Shown: positions 41,851-49,602 of the stretch, in pieces
How positions within the stretch are numbered: position 1 is the first letter of the stretch
Layout: every line of letters begins with the position of its first letter
Source: Agromyces kandeliae
GTDB lineage: Bacteria; Actinomycetota; Actinomycetes; Actinomycetales; Microbacteriaceae
Length of the DNA stretch: 64,000 nucleotides
Direction: 5' to 3'
NCBI RefSeq assembly: GCF_009674665.1
Contig: NZ_WKJD01000010.1
Coordinates: 1 to 64,000 of the forward strand
The notes under the pieces: generated by a model
Database searches by the model: none
What the model was told of the DNA's origin: nothing
The model's input: the letters and a program-made list of their open reading frames with translations, nothing else
Translations under genes and position numbers: made by a program

Positions 41851-43032
41851 TCACGCCACCTGCGCCGCGGACCTCCGGACCGCCGTCCGGAGCGCCCACG
41901 AGACCAGCTCGTCGGCCTGACGGGCGAACGCGTGCTCGTCGCTCCCCCACGGGTCCTTGAAGAAGTAGCCGAGCTCGGCGACCGGGCCGGTGACGCCGGC
42001 GCCGTCGGCGAGCGAGAGCAGTCGCGCGAGGTCGATCACGAGCGGCGCGGCGAGCGTCGAGTCGTAGGCGCTCCAGGTGGTCTGCAGCGTGATCCGGGTG
42101 TCGAGGAAGCCCTCGGCGTGCACGTGGTCCCACGCCGTCTTCAGGTCGCCGAGGTCGGGGACGTTGTCGATGTGCAGCGGGGTCACGACGTCGTCGCCGA
42201 GCAGGTCGTTCAGTCCGCGGTTCTTCGAGACGAGCTTCGACTGCACCGCGGCGGGGTCGGCGAGCGTCGCGCCGTCGCCGCCGCCGAGGAGGTTGGCACC
42301 GGCCCAGGAGAGCACGCGCATGCCGCGCGACGCGAACATGGGCGCGAGCACCGTGCGGAGCAGCGTCTCACCGGTCTTGCCGTCCTGGCCGGCGATCGGC
42401 ACGCCGGAGTCCGCCGCGAGGTCGCGGAGCGCCGGGATGCCGAGCGAGAGGGACGGCGTGAAGCACGCGTAGGGCGCGCCGGCGCCGGCGACGGCGGCGA
42501 TCGCCGAGAGCGTGCTCGAGGGTAGCGACTCGGAGGCAGGGTCGTCGAGCGCCGCGTCGAGCGCGGCGCGGTCGTGGAACTCGGGTCGGTCGGCGGGGAG
42601 CGGTTCGGTCGAGGCGACGTCGATGACCACGACCCGGGCGAGGCCGTGGCGTTCCCGGAAGTCGCGGATGTCGGCGGCGCGGAGCTCGATCTCCTCGCGC
42701 TGGGTGCCGCGCGGGGTGCGGGCGAGCAGGCGGATGTCGGCATCGATGGCGTCGAGCCGGGCGCCGACGGCGTCGACGATCCGCGCGGGCAGCATTCCGC
42801 CCGCGGCGAGCGAGCGTGCGCGCTCGACGAGCGGGGTGTCGTCGACGTCGTGGCCTCCGACCACCAGGTCGCCGAACGCCGTGAGCGCGACGCCGTCGAA
42901 CTCGGGCCCCGCGGTCGTCAGCCCCACCGGTGCCACGATCCCGTCTGCGAGGGCGGCGAGGCCCACGGTCGCGGTGGTCGCCACGCTCCCTCGAGCGCCC
43001 ACGAACCAGATCCCGGTCCGTCCTTCGTTCAT
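41851..43032 (-). CDS. Inositol-3-phosphate synthase-family sugar-phosphate cyclase
   Basis: 393-residue member of the myo-inositol-1-phosphate synthase family. NAD-binding GARGSVATT (residues 12-20) follows the first beta strand; the catalytic block GQDGKTGETLLRTVLAPMF is intact, as are SWAGANLLGGGDG, SKNRGLNDLLGDD and HVHAEGFLDTRITLQTTWSAYDS. MIPS converts glucose 6-phosphate to inositol 3-phosphate. The gene heads the ebo operon and probably makes or modifies a cyclitol for it; in the classical cluster this position is filled by EboD, a dehydroquinate-synthase-like cyclase. GGAG precedes the ATG. Housekeeping inositol synthesis is less likely given the context. Confidence 0.87.
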   Translation of the reverse strand: MNEGRTGIWFVGARGSVATTATVGLAALADGIVAPVGLTTAGPEFDGVALTAFGDLVVGGHDVDDTPLVERARSLAAGGMLPARIVDAVGARLDAIDADIRLLARTPRGTQREEIELRAADIRDFRERHGLARVVVIDVASTEPLPADRPEFHDRAALDAALDDPASESLPSSTLSAIAAVAGAGAPYACFTPSLSLGIPALRDLAADSGVPIAGQDGKTGETLLRTVLAPMFASRGMRVLSWAGANLLGGGDGATLADPAAVQSKLVSKNRGLNDLLGDDVVTPLHIDNVPDLGDLKTAWDHVHAEGFLDTRITLQTTWSAYDSTLAAPLVIDLARLLSLADGAGVTGPVAELGYFFKDPWGSDEHAFARQADELVSWALRTAVRRSAAQVA

Positions 43033-43086
43033 CGTCGAACTCCATTCCTGTGCACCGTTGCGCGTGGGCGCCGTGGCCCGATCTCG

Positions 43087-43115
43087 AAGCTAGCCGAGCT
43101 TGAATCCTCGGTCAA
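43087..43115 (-). promoter_or_regulatory. Promoter of the ebo operon
   Basis: On the minus strand TTGACC (43115-43110) is spaced 17 bases from TAGCTT (43092-43087), about 50 bases ahead of the cyclase start. The surrounding 43085-43160 is one of the most AT-rich stretches of the region, consistent with a promoter serving the eight-gene operon. Confidence 0.5.
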
Positions 43116-43164
43116 TCAGAAGTTGCATTGCTTTGGCGATAACTCGCTCGTGTTCAGTTGAAAG

Positions 43165-44325
43165 TCAGGCCGAGCGGCCGGGCACGCTCCGGGCGAGCAC
43201 CCCGAGGTACGCCTCGAGCTCCCCGGGAAGCCCGGCGCCGTCGAGCGCCGCCACCGCATCGGCCGCCCGACGGACGATGCAGGCGCGATGCCGTTCGAGC
43301 GCGCCGCTGTCGCGCATGACGGTGCGGACCCGCTCGACGCCCGCGTCGGACAGGTCCGCCCGACCGACGTCGCGGTCGAGGCTCGCCCGCTGCTGCTCCG
43401 ACGAGCCGGCGTACGCGAGCTGGAGCAGGAACGTGCGCTTGCCCGACCGGATGTCGGAACTCGTCGACTTGCCGGTCCGCTCCGGGTCGCCGAACACCGC
43501 GAGCTCGTCGTCCATGAACTGGTACGCGACCCCGAGGTGCCGACCGAACTCCTCGAGCGCGGCGAGCGCCGAGGCATCCGCTCGCCCGGACGCCAGGGCG
43601 CCGAGACGGAGCGGCAGGGCGACGCTGTAGCCGGAGGTCTTGAGCTCCGCCGTGCGGGCGGGACGAGCCGCTTCGGGCGAGAGCCCCTCCCCGCGGACGT
43701 CCATGAGCTCGCCCGAGACCGCCCGCCCGAGGGCGGTCACGACCTCGAGCACGAGCGAGACCCGGATCCCGTCCTGCACCGGAACGCGGGCGAGGACTCC
43801 GATGCACTCCCCGATCGCGAGGTCGCCGGCGAGGACGGCGGCCGACGCCGCCCGGTGCTCGGCCGTCGATGCCGCGCCGATCGATCGCAGCGTCTCGCGC
43901 GTGACGCCGAACAGGTTCGGGCGACCGTGACGGCGGTCGTCGCCATCGATCAGGTCGTCGTGGACGCAGAGCCCGAGGTGCAGCAGCTGGACTGCCGCGG
44001 ACAGCCCGTCGCAGGCCTTCGCGTCCGCGCCGCCCATGCCGAGGTAGGCCGCAGCGGCCAGCCTCGAACGGACGTACTTCCCCCCGCGCTGCGCGGCGAG
44101 CCCGTCGATGAGTTCCAGCAGCTCCGGCTGGTCGTCGGCGGATGCGGCGAGGGCGGCCCAGACGGTCGCCGTCGCGGCCGGCGCACGCGCGACGGCCGTC
44201 TCGACGCGACCGGCGAGCCCGGCCGCACCGTGCTCGGCCTCGTGCGCTCCACCGATCGCCCCATCGACCCCCTCGGCTCGCCGACCGGCCCGTTCGCCGA
44301 GCCGCACGGATCCGGTGGACGACAT
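43165..44325 (-). CDS. Trans-isoprenyl diphosphate synthase (polyprenyl synthetase)
   Basis: 386-residue all-helical enzyme of the farnesyl/geranylgeranyl diphosphate synthase family. GGKYVRSRL (K83) binds isopentenyl diphosphate, the first Asp-rich motif is DDLID (D123, D124, D127) followed by RRHGRP, and the second is DDELAVFGD (D272, D273). The N-terminal ~40 residues are extra. It elongates allylic diphosphates in the cytosol; product length cannot be read safely. GAAGG precedes ATG at 44325. It is on the same strand and 132 bases upstream of the ebo operon, so it may supply the prenyl donor for the UbiA-type enzyme. Confidence 0.9.
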   Translation of the reverse strand: MSSTGSVRLGERAGRRAEGVDGAIGGAHEAEHGAAGLAGRVETAVARAPAATATVWAALAASADDQPELLELIDGLAAQRGGKYVRSRLAAAAYLGMGGADAKACDGLSAAVQLLHLGLCVHDDLIDGDDRRHGRPNLFGVTRETLRSIGAASTAEHRAASAAVLAGDLAIGECIGVLARVPVQDGIRVSLVLEVVTALGRAVSGELMDVRGEGLSPEAARPARTAELKTSGYSVALPLRLGALASGRADASALAALEEFGRHLGVAYQFMDDELAVFGDPERTGKSTSSDIRSGKRTFLLQLAYAGSSEQQRASLDRDVGRADLSDAGVERVRTVMRDSGALERHRACIVRRAADAVAALDGAGLPGELEAYLGVLARSVPGRSA

Positions 44326-44372
44326 CCCGCACCTTCCCCTCGTTCGCGGACCCGGAGCCGATCGTGCCCGCG

Positions 44373-45572
44373 TCAGCCGGCCACCGGGGCCGGCTCGGCG
44401 ACCCCCACCCACGCGCCCGTGGATGCGGCGCTCTCCTCGACCGCGTCGAGCACCCGCTGCACGTGGAGGCCGTCCGCGAAGGACGGACTCGGGTCGGCGC
44501 CCGTGGCGATCGCCTCGACGAAGTCCCTCGCCTGGTTCGCGAAGCCGTGCTCGTAGCCGAGGAGGTGGCCTGCCGGCCACCATGCCGAGACCCACGGGTG
44601 CTCGGGCTCGGTGACGATGATCGACGTGAATCCCTGCTCGCTCGCAGGCGACGTCGCGTCGTAGTACTCGATGCGGTTGAGGTGCTCGAGGTCGAATGCG
44701 ATCGCGCCACGCGATCCCGACACCTCCACGCGCAGGGCGTTCTTGCGGCCGGTCGCCATGCGCGATGCCTCGAACGAACCCAGCGCGCCCGACGCGAAGC
44801 GCCCGTGGAAGAACGCGACGTCGTCGACGGTGACCTCCCCGACGCCGGTGGCGGAGGCGGTCGAGCCGCCCGAGATGCCTCCGGACGAGGAGCCGGCGAT
44901 CGGCCGCTGTCGGACGAAGGTCTCGAGCAGCCCCGACACCTCGGCGACCCGGACCCCGGTGAGGTACTCGGCCATGTCGACCGCGTGCGCACCGATGTCA
45001 CCGAGCGCACCCGATCCGGCCCGGTCCTTCTGCAACCGCCAGGTCATGGGCGACGCAGGATCGACGAGCCAGTCCTGCAGGTACGAGGCGCGCACGTGAC
45101 GGATCTCGCCGATGCGCCCCTCGGCGATGAGGTGCCGCGCGAAGGCGGTCGCCGGGAGGCGCCGGTAGGTGAACCCCACCATCGAACGGATGCCGCGCGC
45201 CGCAGCGGCCTCGGCCGCCCGGGTCATCGCCTCGGCCTCGGCCGACGAATTCGCGAGCGGCTTCTCGCAGAGCACGTGCTTGCCCGCCTCGAGGGCGGCG
45301 ATGGCGATCTCCGCGTGGCTGTCTCCCGGGGTGACGATGTCGACGACGTCGACGTCATCCCGCGTGACGACGTCGCGCCAGTCCGATGCGGACTCGCGCC
45401 AGCCCCACTTCTCGGCGGAGGCGGCGGCCCGATCCGGATCTCGGCCGACGAGGACGTCCATCGTCGGCTCGACCGTGAGGTCGAAGAACCTCGGGGCGAC
45501 GCGCCATCCCTGCGAGTGGGCGGCCCCCATGAAACCGTTGCCCACCATCGCGACGCGGAGTCGTTCACGCAT
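44373..45572 (-). CDS. Gfo/Idh/MocA-family oxidoreductase
   Basis: 399-residue NAD(P)-dependent dehydrogenase. The Rossmann motif VAMVGNGFMGAAHSQGW opens the protein, EKPLANSSAEAE carries the conserved EKP lysine, and GALGDIGAHAVDMAEY contains the Asp/His catalytic pair. The C-terminal domain forms the substrate site. Inositol and sugar dehydrogenases of the IolG type are the nearest relatives. It lies 72 bases downstream of the sugar-binding lipoprotein gene on the same strand, after a hairpin, and is likely cotranscribed, so it should oxidise the imported sugar or cyclitol. A Gly/Ser-rich loop (AGSSSGGISGGSTASATG) is an unusual insertion. Confidence 0.9.
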   Translation of the reverse strand: MRERLRVAMVGNGFMGAAHSQGWRVAPRFFDLTVEPTMDVLVGRDPDRAAASAEKWGWRESASDWRDVVTRDDVDVVDIVTPGDSHAEIAIAALEAGKHVLCEKPLANSSAEAEAMTRAAEAAAARGIRSMVGFTYRRLPATAFARHLIAEGRIGEIRHVRASYLQDWLVDPASPMTWRLQKDRAGSGALGDIGAHAVDMAEYLTGVRVAEVSGLLETFVRQRPIAGSSSGGISGGSTASATGVGEVTVDDVAFFHGRFASGALGSFEASRMATGRKNALRVEVSGSRGAIAFDLEHLNRIEYYDATSPASEQGFTSIIVTEPEHPWVSAWWPAGHLLGYEHGFANQARDFVEAIATGADPSPSFADGLHVQRVLDAVEESAASTGAWVGVAEPAPVAG

Positions 45573-45600
45573 GCAGATCGAGCTGCCTTTCTGGGTAGGG

Positions 45601-45632
45601 GAGGCTGGGCGCCCCGAGGGGCGCCCAGCCTC
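45601..45632 (-). terminator. Intercistronic hairpin after sugar-binding lipoprotein gene
   Basis: GAGGCTGGGCGCCCC (45601-45615) pairs perfectly with GGGGCGCCCAGCCTC (45618-45632) with almost no loop, 12 bases past the binding-protein stop. It mirrors the hairpin at 16888-16920 behind the other binding-protein gene. Confidence 0.75.
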
Positions 45633-45644
45633 GTGGTGTTCGGA

Positions 45645-46691
45645 TCAGGACTCGAACGCGAACTGGATGTAGTCGTCCACGTTGTCCGAGGTCACGACCG
45701 GTGCGTCGAGCACGATCCGGTTGGCGACGCTCGGCGTGTACAGGTCGCTCATCGTCTTGCCCTGCGCGATCAGGCGGGCCAGCGCGATGCCGTCGGCCGC
45801 CTGCGTCGACGGGTAGATGACCGTCGCCTCGAGCACCGAGTCGCCCGACTGGATGGCGCGCATCGCGTTCGCGCTGCCCGCACCGCCGACCATGAAGAAC
45901 TCGTCGCGCCCGGCGGCGTCGATGGCCGCGAGGACGCCGACGCCCTGGTCGTCGTCGTGGTTCCAGATCGCGTCGATCTCCGGCGCGGCCGAGAGCAGCT
46001 GCGAGGTCACGGCCTCGCCGCCCTGGATGGTGAAGTCCGCGGCGACGCGGTTGGTCACCTCGAGACCGCAGTCGGACAGGGCGTCGGCGAAGCCCGCCGA
46101 GCGGTCCTGGGTCAGCGGCAGCGAGTCGATGCCGGCGATCTCGGCGATGACCGCGTCGTCCTGCCCTTCGAGCCGTTCGCAGATGTACGTGCCGGCGCTG
46201 ACGCCCATGCCGTAGTTGTCGCCCAGGATCGTCGCACGTGCGGCGAAGGGGCTCGAGAACTCGCGGTCGACGTTGATGACCGGGATGCCGGCCTCCATCG
46301 CCGCGGTCGCCGCCTCGGTGAGCGCGGCGCCGTCGGTGGGCAGCAGCACGATCGCGTCGACGCCGTCGTTGACGAACGTCTCGACCTGGCTGATCTGGAG
46401 GTTGGCGTCGTTCGTCCCCTCCGCGACGCGGAGCTCGACGTCGGGGTAGCTGTCGGCGGCGGCGATGGCCGCCGAGTTGATCGCTCCGAGCCAGCCGTGG
46501 TCGGCCGCGGGGCCCGAGAAGCCGATGACGACCGTGTCGCCGGCCTCGGCGTTCTCCTCGGCGGAGTTCTGGTTCTCCGTGATGTTCGACTCGGATCCGC
46601 CCGCCGTGCAGCCGGCCAGCAGGCCGGCGACCGCGAGGGATGCGCCCGCCATGACCAGCATGCGGGCTCGTGAAGTGCGGGTGACACTCAT
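45645..46691 (-). CDS. Ribose/inositol-type ABC transporter substrate-binding lipoprotein
   Basis: 348-residue periplasmic-binding protein of the RbsB/IbpA class anchored as a lipoprotein (lipobox LLAGC before TAGGSES). The mature part starts with DTVVIGFSGPAADHGWLGAI and has VETFVNDGVDAIVLLPTDG and IPVINVDREFSSP, the usual ribose-type layout; the C-terminal lobe ends in DDYIQFAFES. The ligand is probably a sugar or cyclitol. GGAGAGG is upstream of the ATG. The matching ATPase and permease genes are divergent at 46952 and 48469, an atypical split arrangement. The downstream oxidoreductase suggests catabolism of the imported compound. Confidence 0.92.
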   Translation of the reverse strand: MSVTRTSRARMLVMAGASLAVAGLLAGCTAGGSESNITENQNSAEENAEAGDTVVIGFSGPAADHGWLGAINSAAIAAADSYPDVELRVAEGTNDANLQISQVETFVNDGVDAIVLLPTDGAALTEAATAAMEAGIPVINVDREFSSPFAARATILGDNYGMGVSAGTYICERLEGQDDAVIAEIAGIDSLPLTQDRSAGFADALSDCGLEVTNRVAADFTIQGGEAVTSQLLSAAPEIDAIWNHDDDQGVGVLAAIDAAGRDEFFMVGGAGSANAMRAIQSGDSVLEATVIYPSTQAADGIALARLIAQGKTMSDLYTPSVANRIVLDAPVVTSDNVDDYIQFAFES

Positions 46692-46822
46692 TCGTGTAGT
46701 CCTCTCCTTGGATGTGACGCAGCACCGCCAGATGGACCTCGTATCCATCCGGGTGCCACCACACCCAACGGAGTCCACGCTGACGTTTCGTGAGCGTAGC
46801 AGAAGGTAGCCGTATCTGCGCA

Positions 46823-46848
46823 ACTTATGTTTGTGTCGCGTTATAAGT
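46823..46848. promoter_or_regulatory. Inverted repeat in the divergent promoter region
   Basis: ACTTAT (46823-46828) and ATAAGT (46843-46848) are inverted around 14 bases in an AT-rich patch between the binding-protein and ATPase genes. It is a candidate site for the ROK regulator encoded at 49603. The rest of the 260-base gap shows no gene. Confidence 0.4.
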
Positions 46849-46917
46849 GGCCAGCCACTCATCCCGACGCCCGGCCGCGCGCGTCGGAGGATTCTCGACC
46901 GGATTCGGCGAAACCAC

Positions 46918-46945
46918 TTGCGACATCGCGAGTTCCGGTTATGAT
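46918..46945 (+). promoter_or_regulatory. Promoter giving a leaderless ATPase transcript
   Basis: TTGCGA (46918-46923) is followed after 16 bases by TATGAT (46940-46945). The expected start point, 7 bases beyond the -10 box, falls exactly on the G of the GTG start codon at 46952, and there is no Shine-Dalgarno sequence in front of it. Confidence 0.6.
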
Positions 46946-46951
46946 TTTCGA

Positions 46952-48472
46952 GTGATCAAAGACGACCATCTTCCGGCATTACTCCGCATGAGCGGCATCT
47001 CGAAGAACTTCTCCGGCGTGCAGGCGCTGAAGAACGTCGACCTCGAGATCGTCGCGGGCGAGGTCCACTGCATCCTCGGGCAGAACGGCGCAGGCAAGTC
47101 GACGCTGATCAAGACGCTCGCCGGGGCGCACGTCCCCGACTCGGGGACGATCGAGTGGAACGGCGAGCAGGTCTCGCTGCACTCCCCCCAGGACGCGATC
47201 GAGCTCGGCATCGCCACGATGTACCAGGAGCTCGACGTCGTCGACGGGCTGACCATCTCCGAGAACATCTTCCTCGGGCACGAACTCTCCATGGGCGGCT
47301 TCCTCCGCGCGGGCGAGGCGAACGAGCGCACGAGGCGGCTGCTCGAACGACTGGGACACGGCGACCTTCCGCCGTCGCGCGAGGTCGGGACGCTGAGCGC
47401 GGCGAACAAGCAGATCGTCAGCATGGCCCGGGCGCTCTCGCACGACACGCGGCTCATCATCATGGACGAGCCGTCCGCCGTGCTCGACGGCGAGGAGGTG
47501 AAGAACCTCTTCCGGGTCGTCCGCGAGCTCACGAACGCGGGCATCGCGGTCGTGTACATCACGCATCGACTGGAGGAGATCCGGGAGATCGGAGACCGCA
47601 TCACGGTCCTGAAGGACGGTCGCAGCACCGCGAACGGCCTGGACGTCTCCGAGACGCCGACCTCCGAGCTCATCCGGCGCATGACGGGCCGCGAGGTCGA
47701 GAACGTCTTCCCGCCGGCCACGCCGATCCCCGACGACGCGCCGCAGGCGCTCGAGGTCGATGGCCTCTCGCTCGAGGGCGTCTTCCATGACGTGGGCTTC
47801 ACGGTCCGGGCCGGCGAGATCGTCGGACTCGCGGGCCTCGTCGGCTCCGGCCGATCGGAGATCCTCGAGACGATCTACGGCGCGCGGCGCGCGACCTCCG
47901 GCACCGTCCGGGCCAACGGCCGCGAGCTGCGCCGCGGCTCGGTCCGCGACGCGGTGCGAGCGGGGATCGGGCTCTCGCCGGAGGAGCGCAAGAGCCAGGG
48001 CCTCCTCCTCGACGAGCCCATCTTCCGGAACGTCACGCTGTCCTCGTTCGCGAGGTTCGCCCGCGGCGGGTTCGTCGACGAACGCCGCGAGCGCCGCATC
48101 GCCGCCGAGCAGATCGACGCGCTGGAGCTCCGCCCGGCCGATCCCGACCGTCCGGCTCGCACGCTCTCGGGCGGCAACCAGCAGAAGATCCTGCTGGCGC
48201 GCTGGCTCGTGAACCGCACGTCCGTGCTCCTCCTGGACGAGCCGACGCGCGGCGTGGACGTCGGCGCCCGCGCCGAGATCTACGCCCTCATCCGCGAGCT
48301 CGCGGCGAACGGCGACGCCGTCGTCGTCGTGTCGAGCGAGATCGAGGAAGTGCTCGGACTCGCCGACACCGTCCTCGTCGTCGGGGACGGCCGCATCCTG
48401 ACGACAGTGAAGTCAGACCAGATCGACGAGCACCAGGTGCTCGACCTCGTCATGAAAGGAACCTCCGCGTGA
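46952..48472 (+). CDS. Sugar ABC transporter ATP-binding protein (RbsA/XylG type, double ATPase)
   Basis: 506-residue protein with two ABC domains in tandem. The first has Walker A GQNGAGKST and Walker B LIIMDEPSAVLD with a degenerate signature (LSAANKQ); the second has a degenerate Walker A (GLVGSGRSE), signature LSGGNQQK and Walker B VLLLDEPTRGVD. This asymmetry is normal for ribose-type importers. It energises the RbsC-type permease. GTG at 46952 fits a leaderless transcript; ATG at 46988 (MSGISKNFSG) is an alternative start closer to the usual family N-terminus. The next gene overlaps its stop codon. Confidence 0.93.
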   Translation: MIKDDHLPALLRMSGISKNFSGVQALKNVDLEIVAGEVHCILGQNGAGKSTLIKTLAGAHVPDSGTIEWNGEQVSLHSPQDAIELGIATMYQELDVVDGLTISENIFLGHELSMGGFLRAGEANERTRRLLERLGHGDLPPSREVGTLSAANKQIVSMARALSHDTRLIIMDEPSAVLDGEEVKNLFRVVRELTNAGIAVVYITHRLEEIREIGDRITVLKDGRSTANGLDVSETPTSELIRRMTGREVENVFPPATPIPDDAPQALEVDGLSLEGVFHDVGFTVRAGEIVGLAGLVGSGRSEILETIYGARRATSGTVRANGRELRRGSVRDAVRAGIGLSPEERKSQGLLLDEPIFRNVTLSSFARFARGGFVDERRERRIAAEQIDALELRPADPDRPARTLSGGNQQKILLARWLVNRTSVLLLDEPTRGVDVGARAEIYALIRELAANGDAVVVVSSEIEEVLGLADTVLVVGDGRILTTVKSDQIDEHQVLDLVMKGTSA

Positions 48473-49521
48473 GCGAGTCCCAGTCCCCGACCATCGCCCG
48501 GGCCGAATCCGGCCCCGTATCGCCGGAGCCGCAGCAGCGGCGCCGGTTCACCGCGCGGAGCCTGCTGAGCGGCTCCGTCGGCCGCAACCTCGGCCTGATC
48601 CTCGCCCTCGCCGCGCTCTTCGTCGTCGGCGCGATCACCGCGGGCGACCGCTTCACGAACATCGACAACATCCTCGTGATCGTCCGCCTCGCCTCGATCA
48701 TCGGCGTCATCTCGGTCGGCATGACGTTCGTCATCATCGGCGGCGGCATCGACCTGTCGGTGGGCTCGGTGATGGGCCTCGCGTCGGTCGTCGCGACGCT
48801 GTCCGCGGTCCAGGCGCTCGCCGACAACTCGACCTGGCTCGTGATGGTCTTCACCGCCCTCGCGGTCGGCCTCGCAGCCGGCTTCCTCAACGGCTTCGTC
48901 ATCGCCTACGGCAAGGTCGTCGCCTTCATGGCGACGCTGGCGATGCTCGTGGCCGCGCGCGGCCTCGCCGAGATCCTGGCGAACCGGACGACCCAGGTCG
49001 TGCGGATCCCCGAGTTCATCGAGTTCATGAACATGGACCTGCTCGGCATCGACATGCTGATCTGGATCTTCGTGCTCGTCGCGGTCGCCGGCTGGATCCT
49101 CCTCAACCGCACGACGTTCGGCCGCCGGACGGTCGCGATCGGAGGCAACCGCGAGGCGGCTCGCCTCGCGGGCCTCGCGGTCCGCCGCCACACGATGTAC
49201 CTGTACGCGCTGGCCGGACTGACGGCGGGCATCGCCGCGGTCATGATCCTCGGCCGCACGACGGCGGGGACCTCGACGCACGGTCAGCTCTACGAGCTCG
49301 ACGCGATCGCCGCGGTCGTGGTCGGCGGCACCCTCCTCGTCGGCGGACGCGGCACGATCACGGGCACGGTGTTCGGCGTGCTGATCTTCGCGACGCTGAC
49401 GAACGTGTTCACGCAGAACAACCTCTCGACCTCCGTGCAGGCGGTCGCGAAGGGCGTGATCATCGTGGTGGCGGTGCTCCTGCAGCAGCGGTTCGCGGGG
49501 CAGGGCTCGAAGTCCCATTAG
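48469..49521 (+). CDS. Sugar ABC transporter permease (RbsC type)
   Basis: 350-residue permease with 8-10 helices. The hydrophilic N-terminus (about 38 residues) precedes LGLILALAALFVVGAITAG; the RbsC signature GGGIDLSVGSVMGL and the coupling segment AIGGNREAARLAGL are present, and the protein ends after VQAVAKGVIIVVAVLLQQR. It forms the membrane channel for the sugar delivered by the binding lipoprotein at 45645. GTG at 48469 overlaps the ATPase stop (GTGA), so synthesis is coupled. The ROK regulator gene follows 81 bases downstream. Confidence 0.93.
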   Translation: MSESQSPTIARAESGPVSPEPQQRRRFTARSLLSGSVGRNLGLILALAALFVVGAITAGDRFTNIDNILVIVRLASIIGVISVGMTFVIIGGGIDLSVGSVMGLASVVATLSAVQALADNSTWLVMVFTALAVGLAAGFLNGFVIAYGKVVAFMATLAMLVAARGLAEILANRTTQVVRIPEFIEFMNMDLLGIDMLIWIFVLVAVAGWILLNRTTFGRRTVAIGGNREAARLAGLAVRRHTMYLYALAGLTAGIAAVMILGRTTAGTSTHGQLYELDAIAAVVVGGTLLVGGRGTITGTVFGVLIFATLTNVFTQNNLSTSVQAVAKGVIIVVAVLLQQRFAGQGSKSH

Positions 49522-49602
49522 CCGCGCCCACGCGGCGCCGGGCGTATTCCGGTGGATGCATGTGCATGCGAGTTATGTCGAAGAGTATGGGAGAATCGAC
49601 GG

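Noticed and set aside
43033-43164. Riboswitch in the gap before the inositol-phosphate-synthase-type gene
   Set aside because: The AT-rich segment fits a promoter and I see no conserved riboswitch core or stacked stems.
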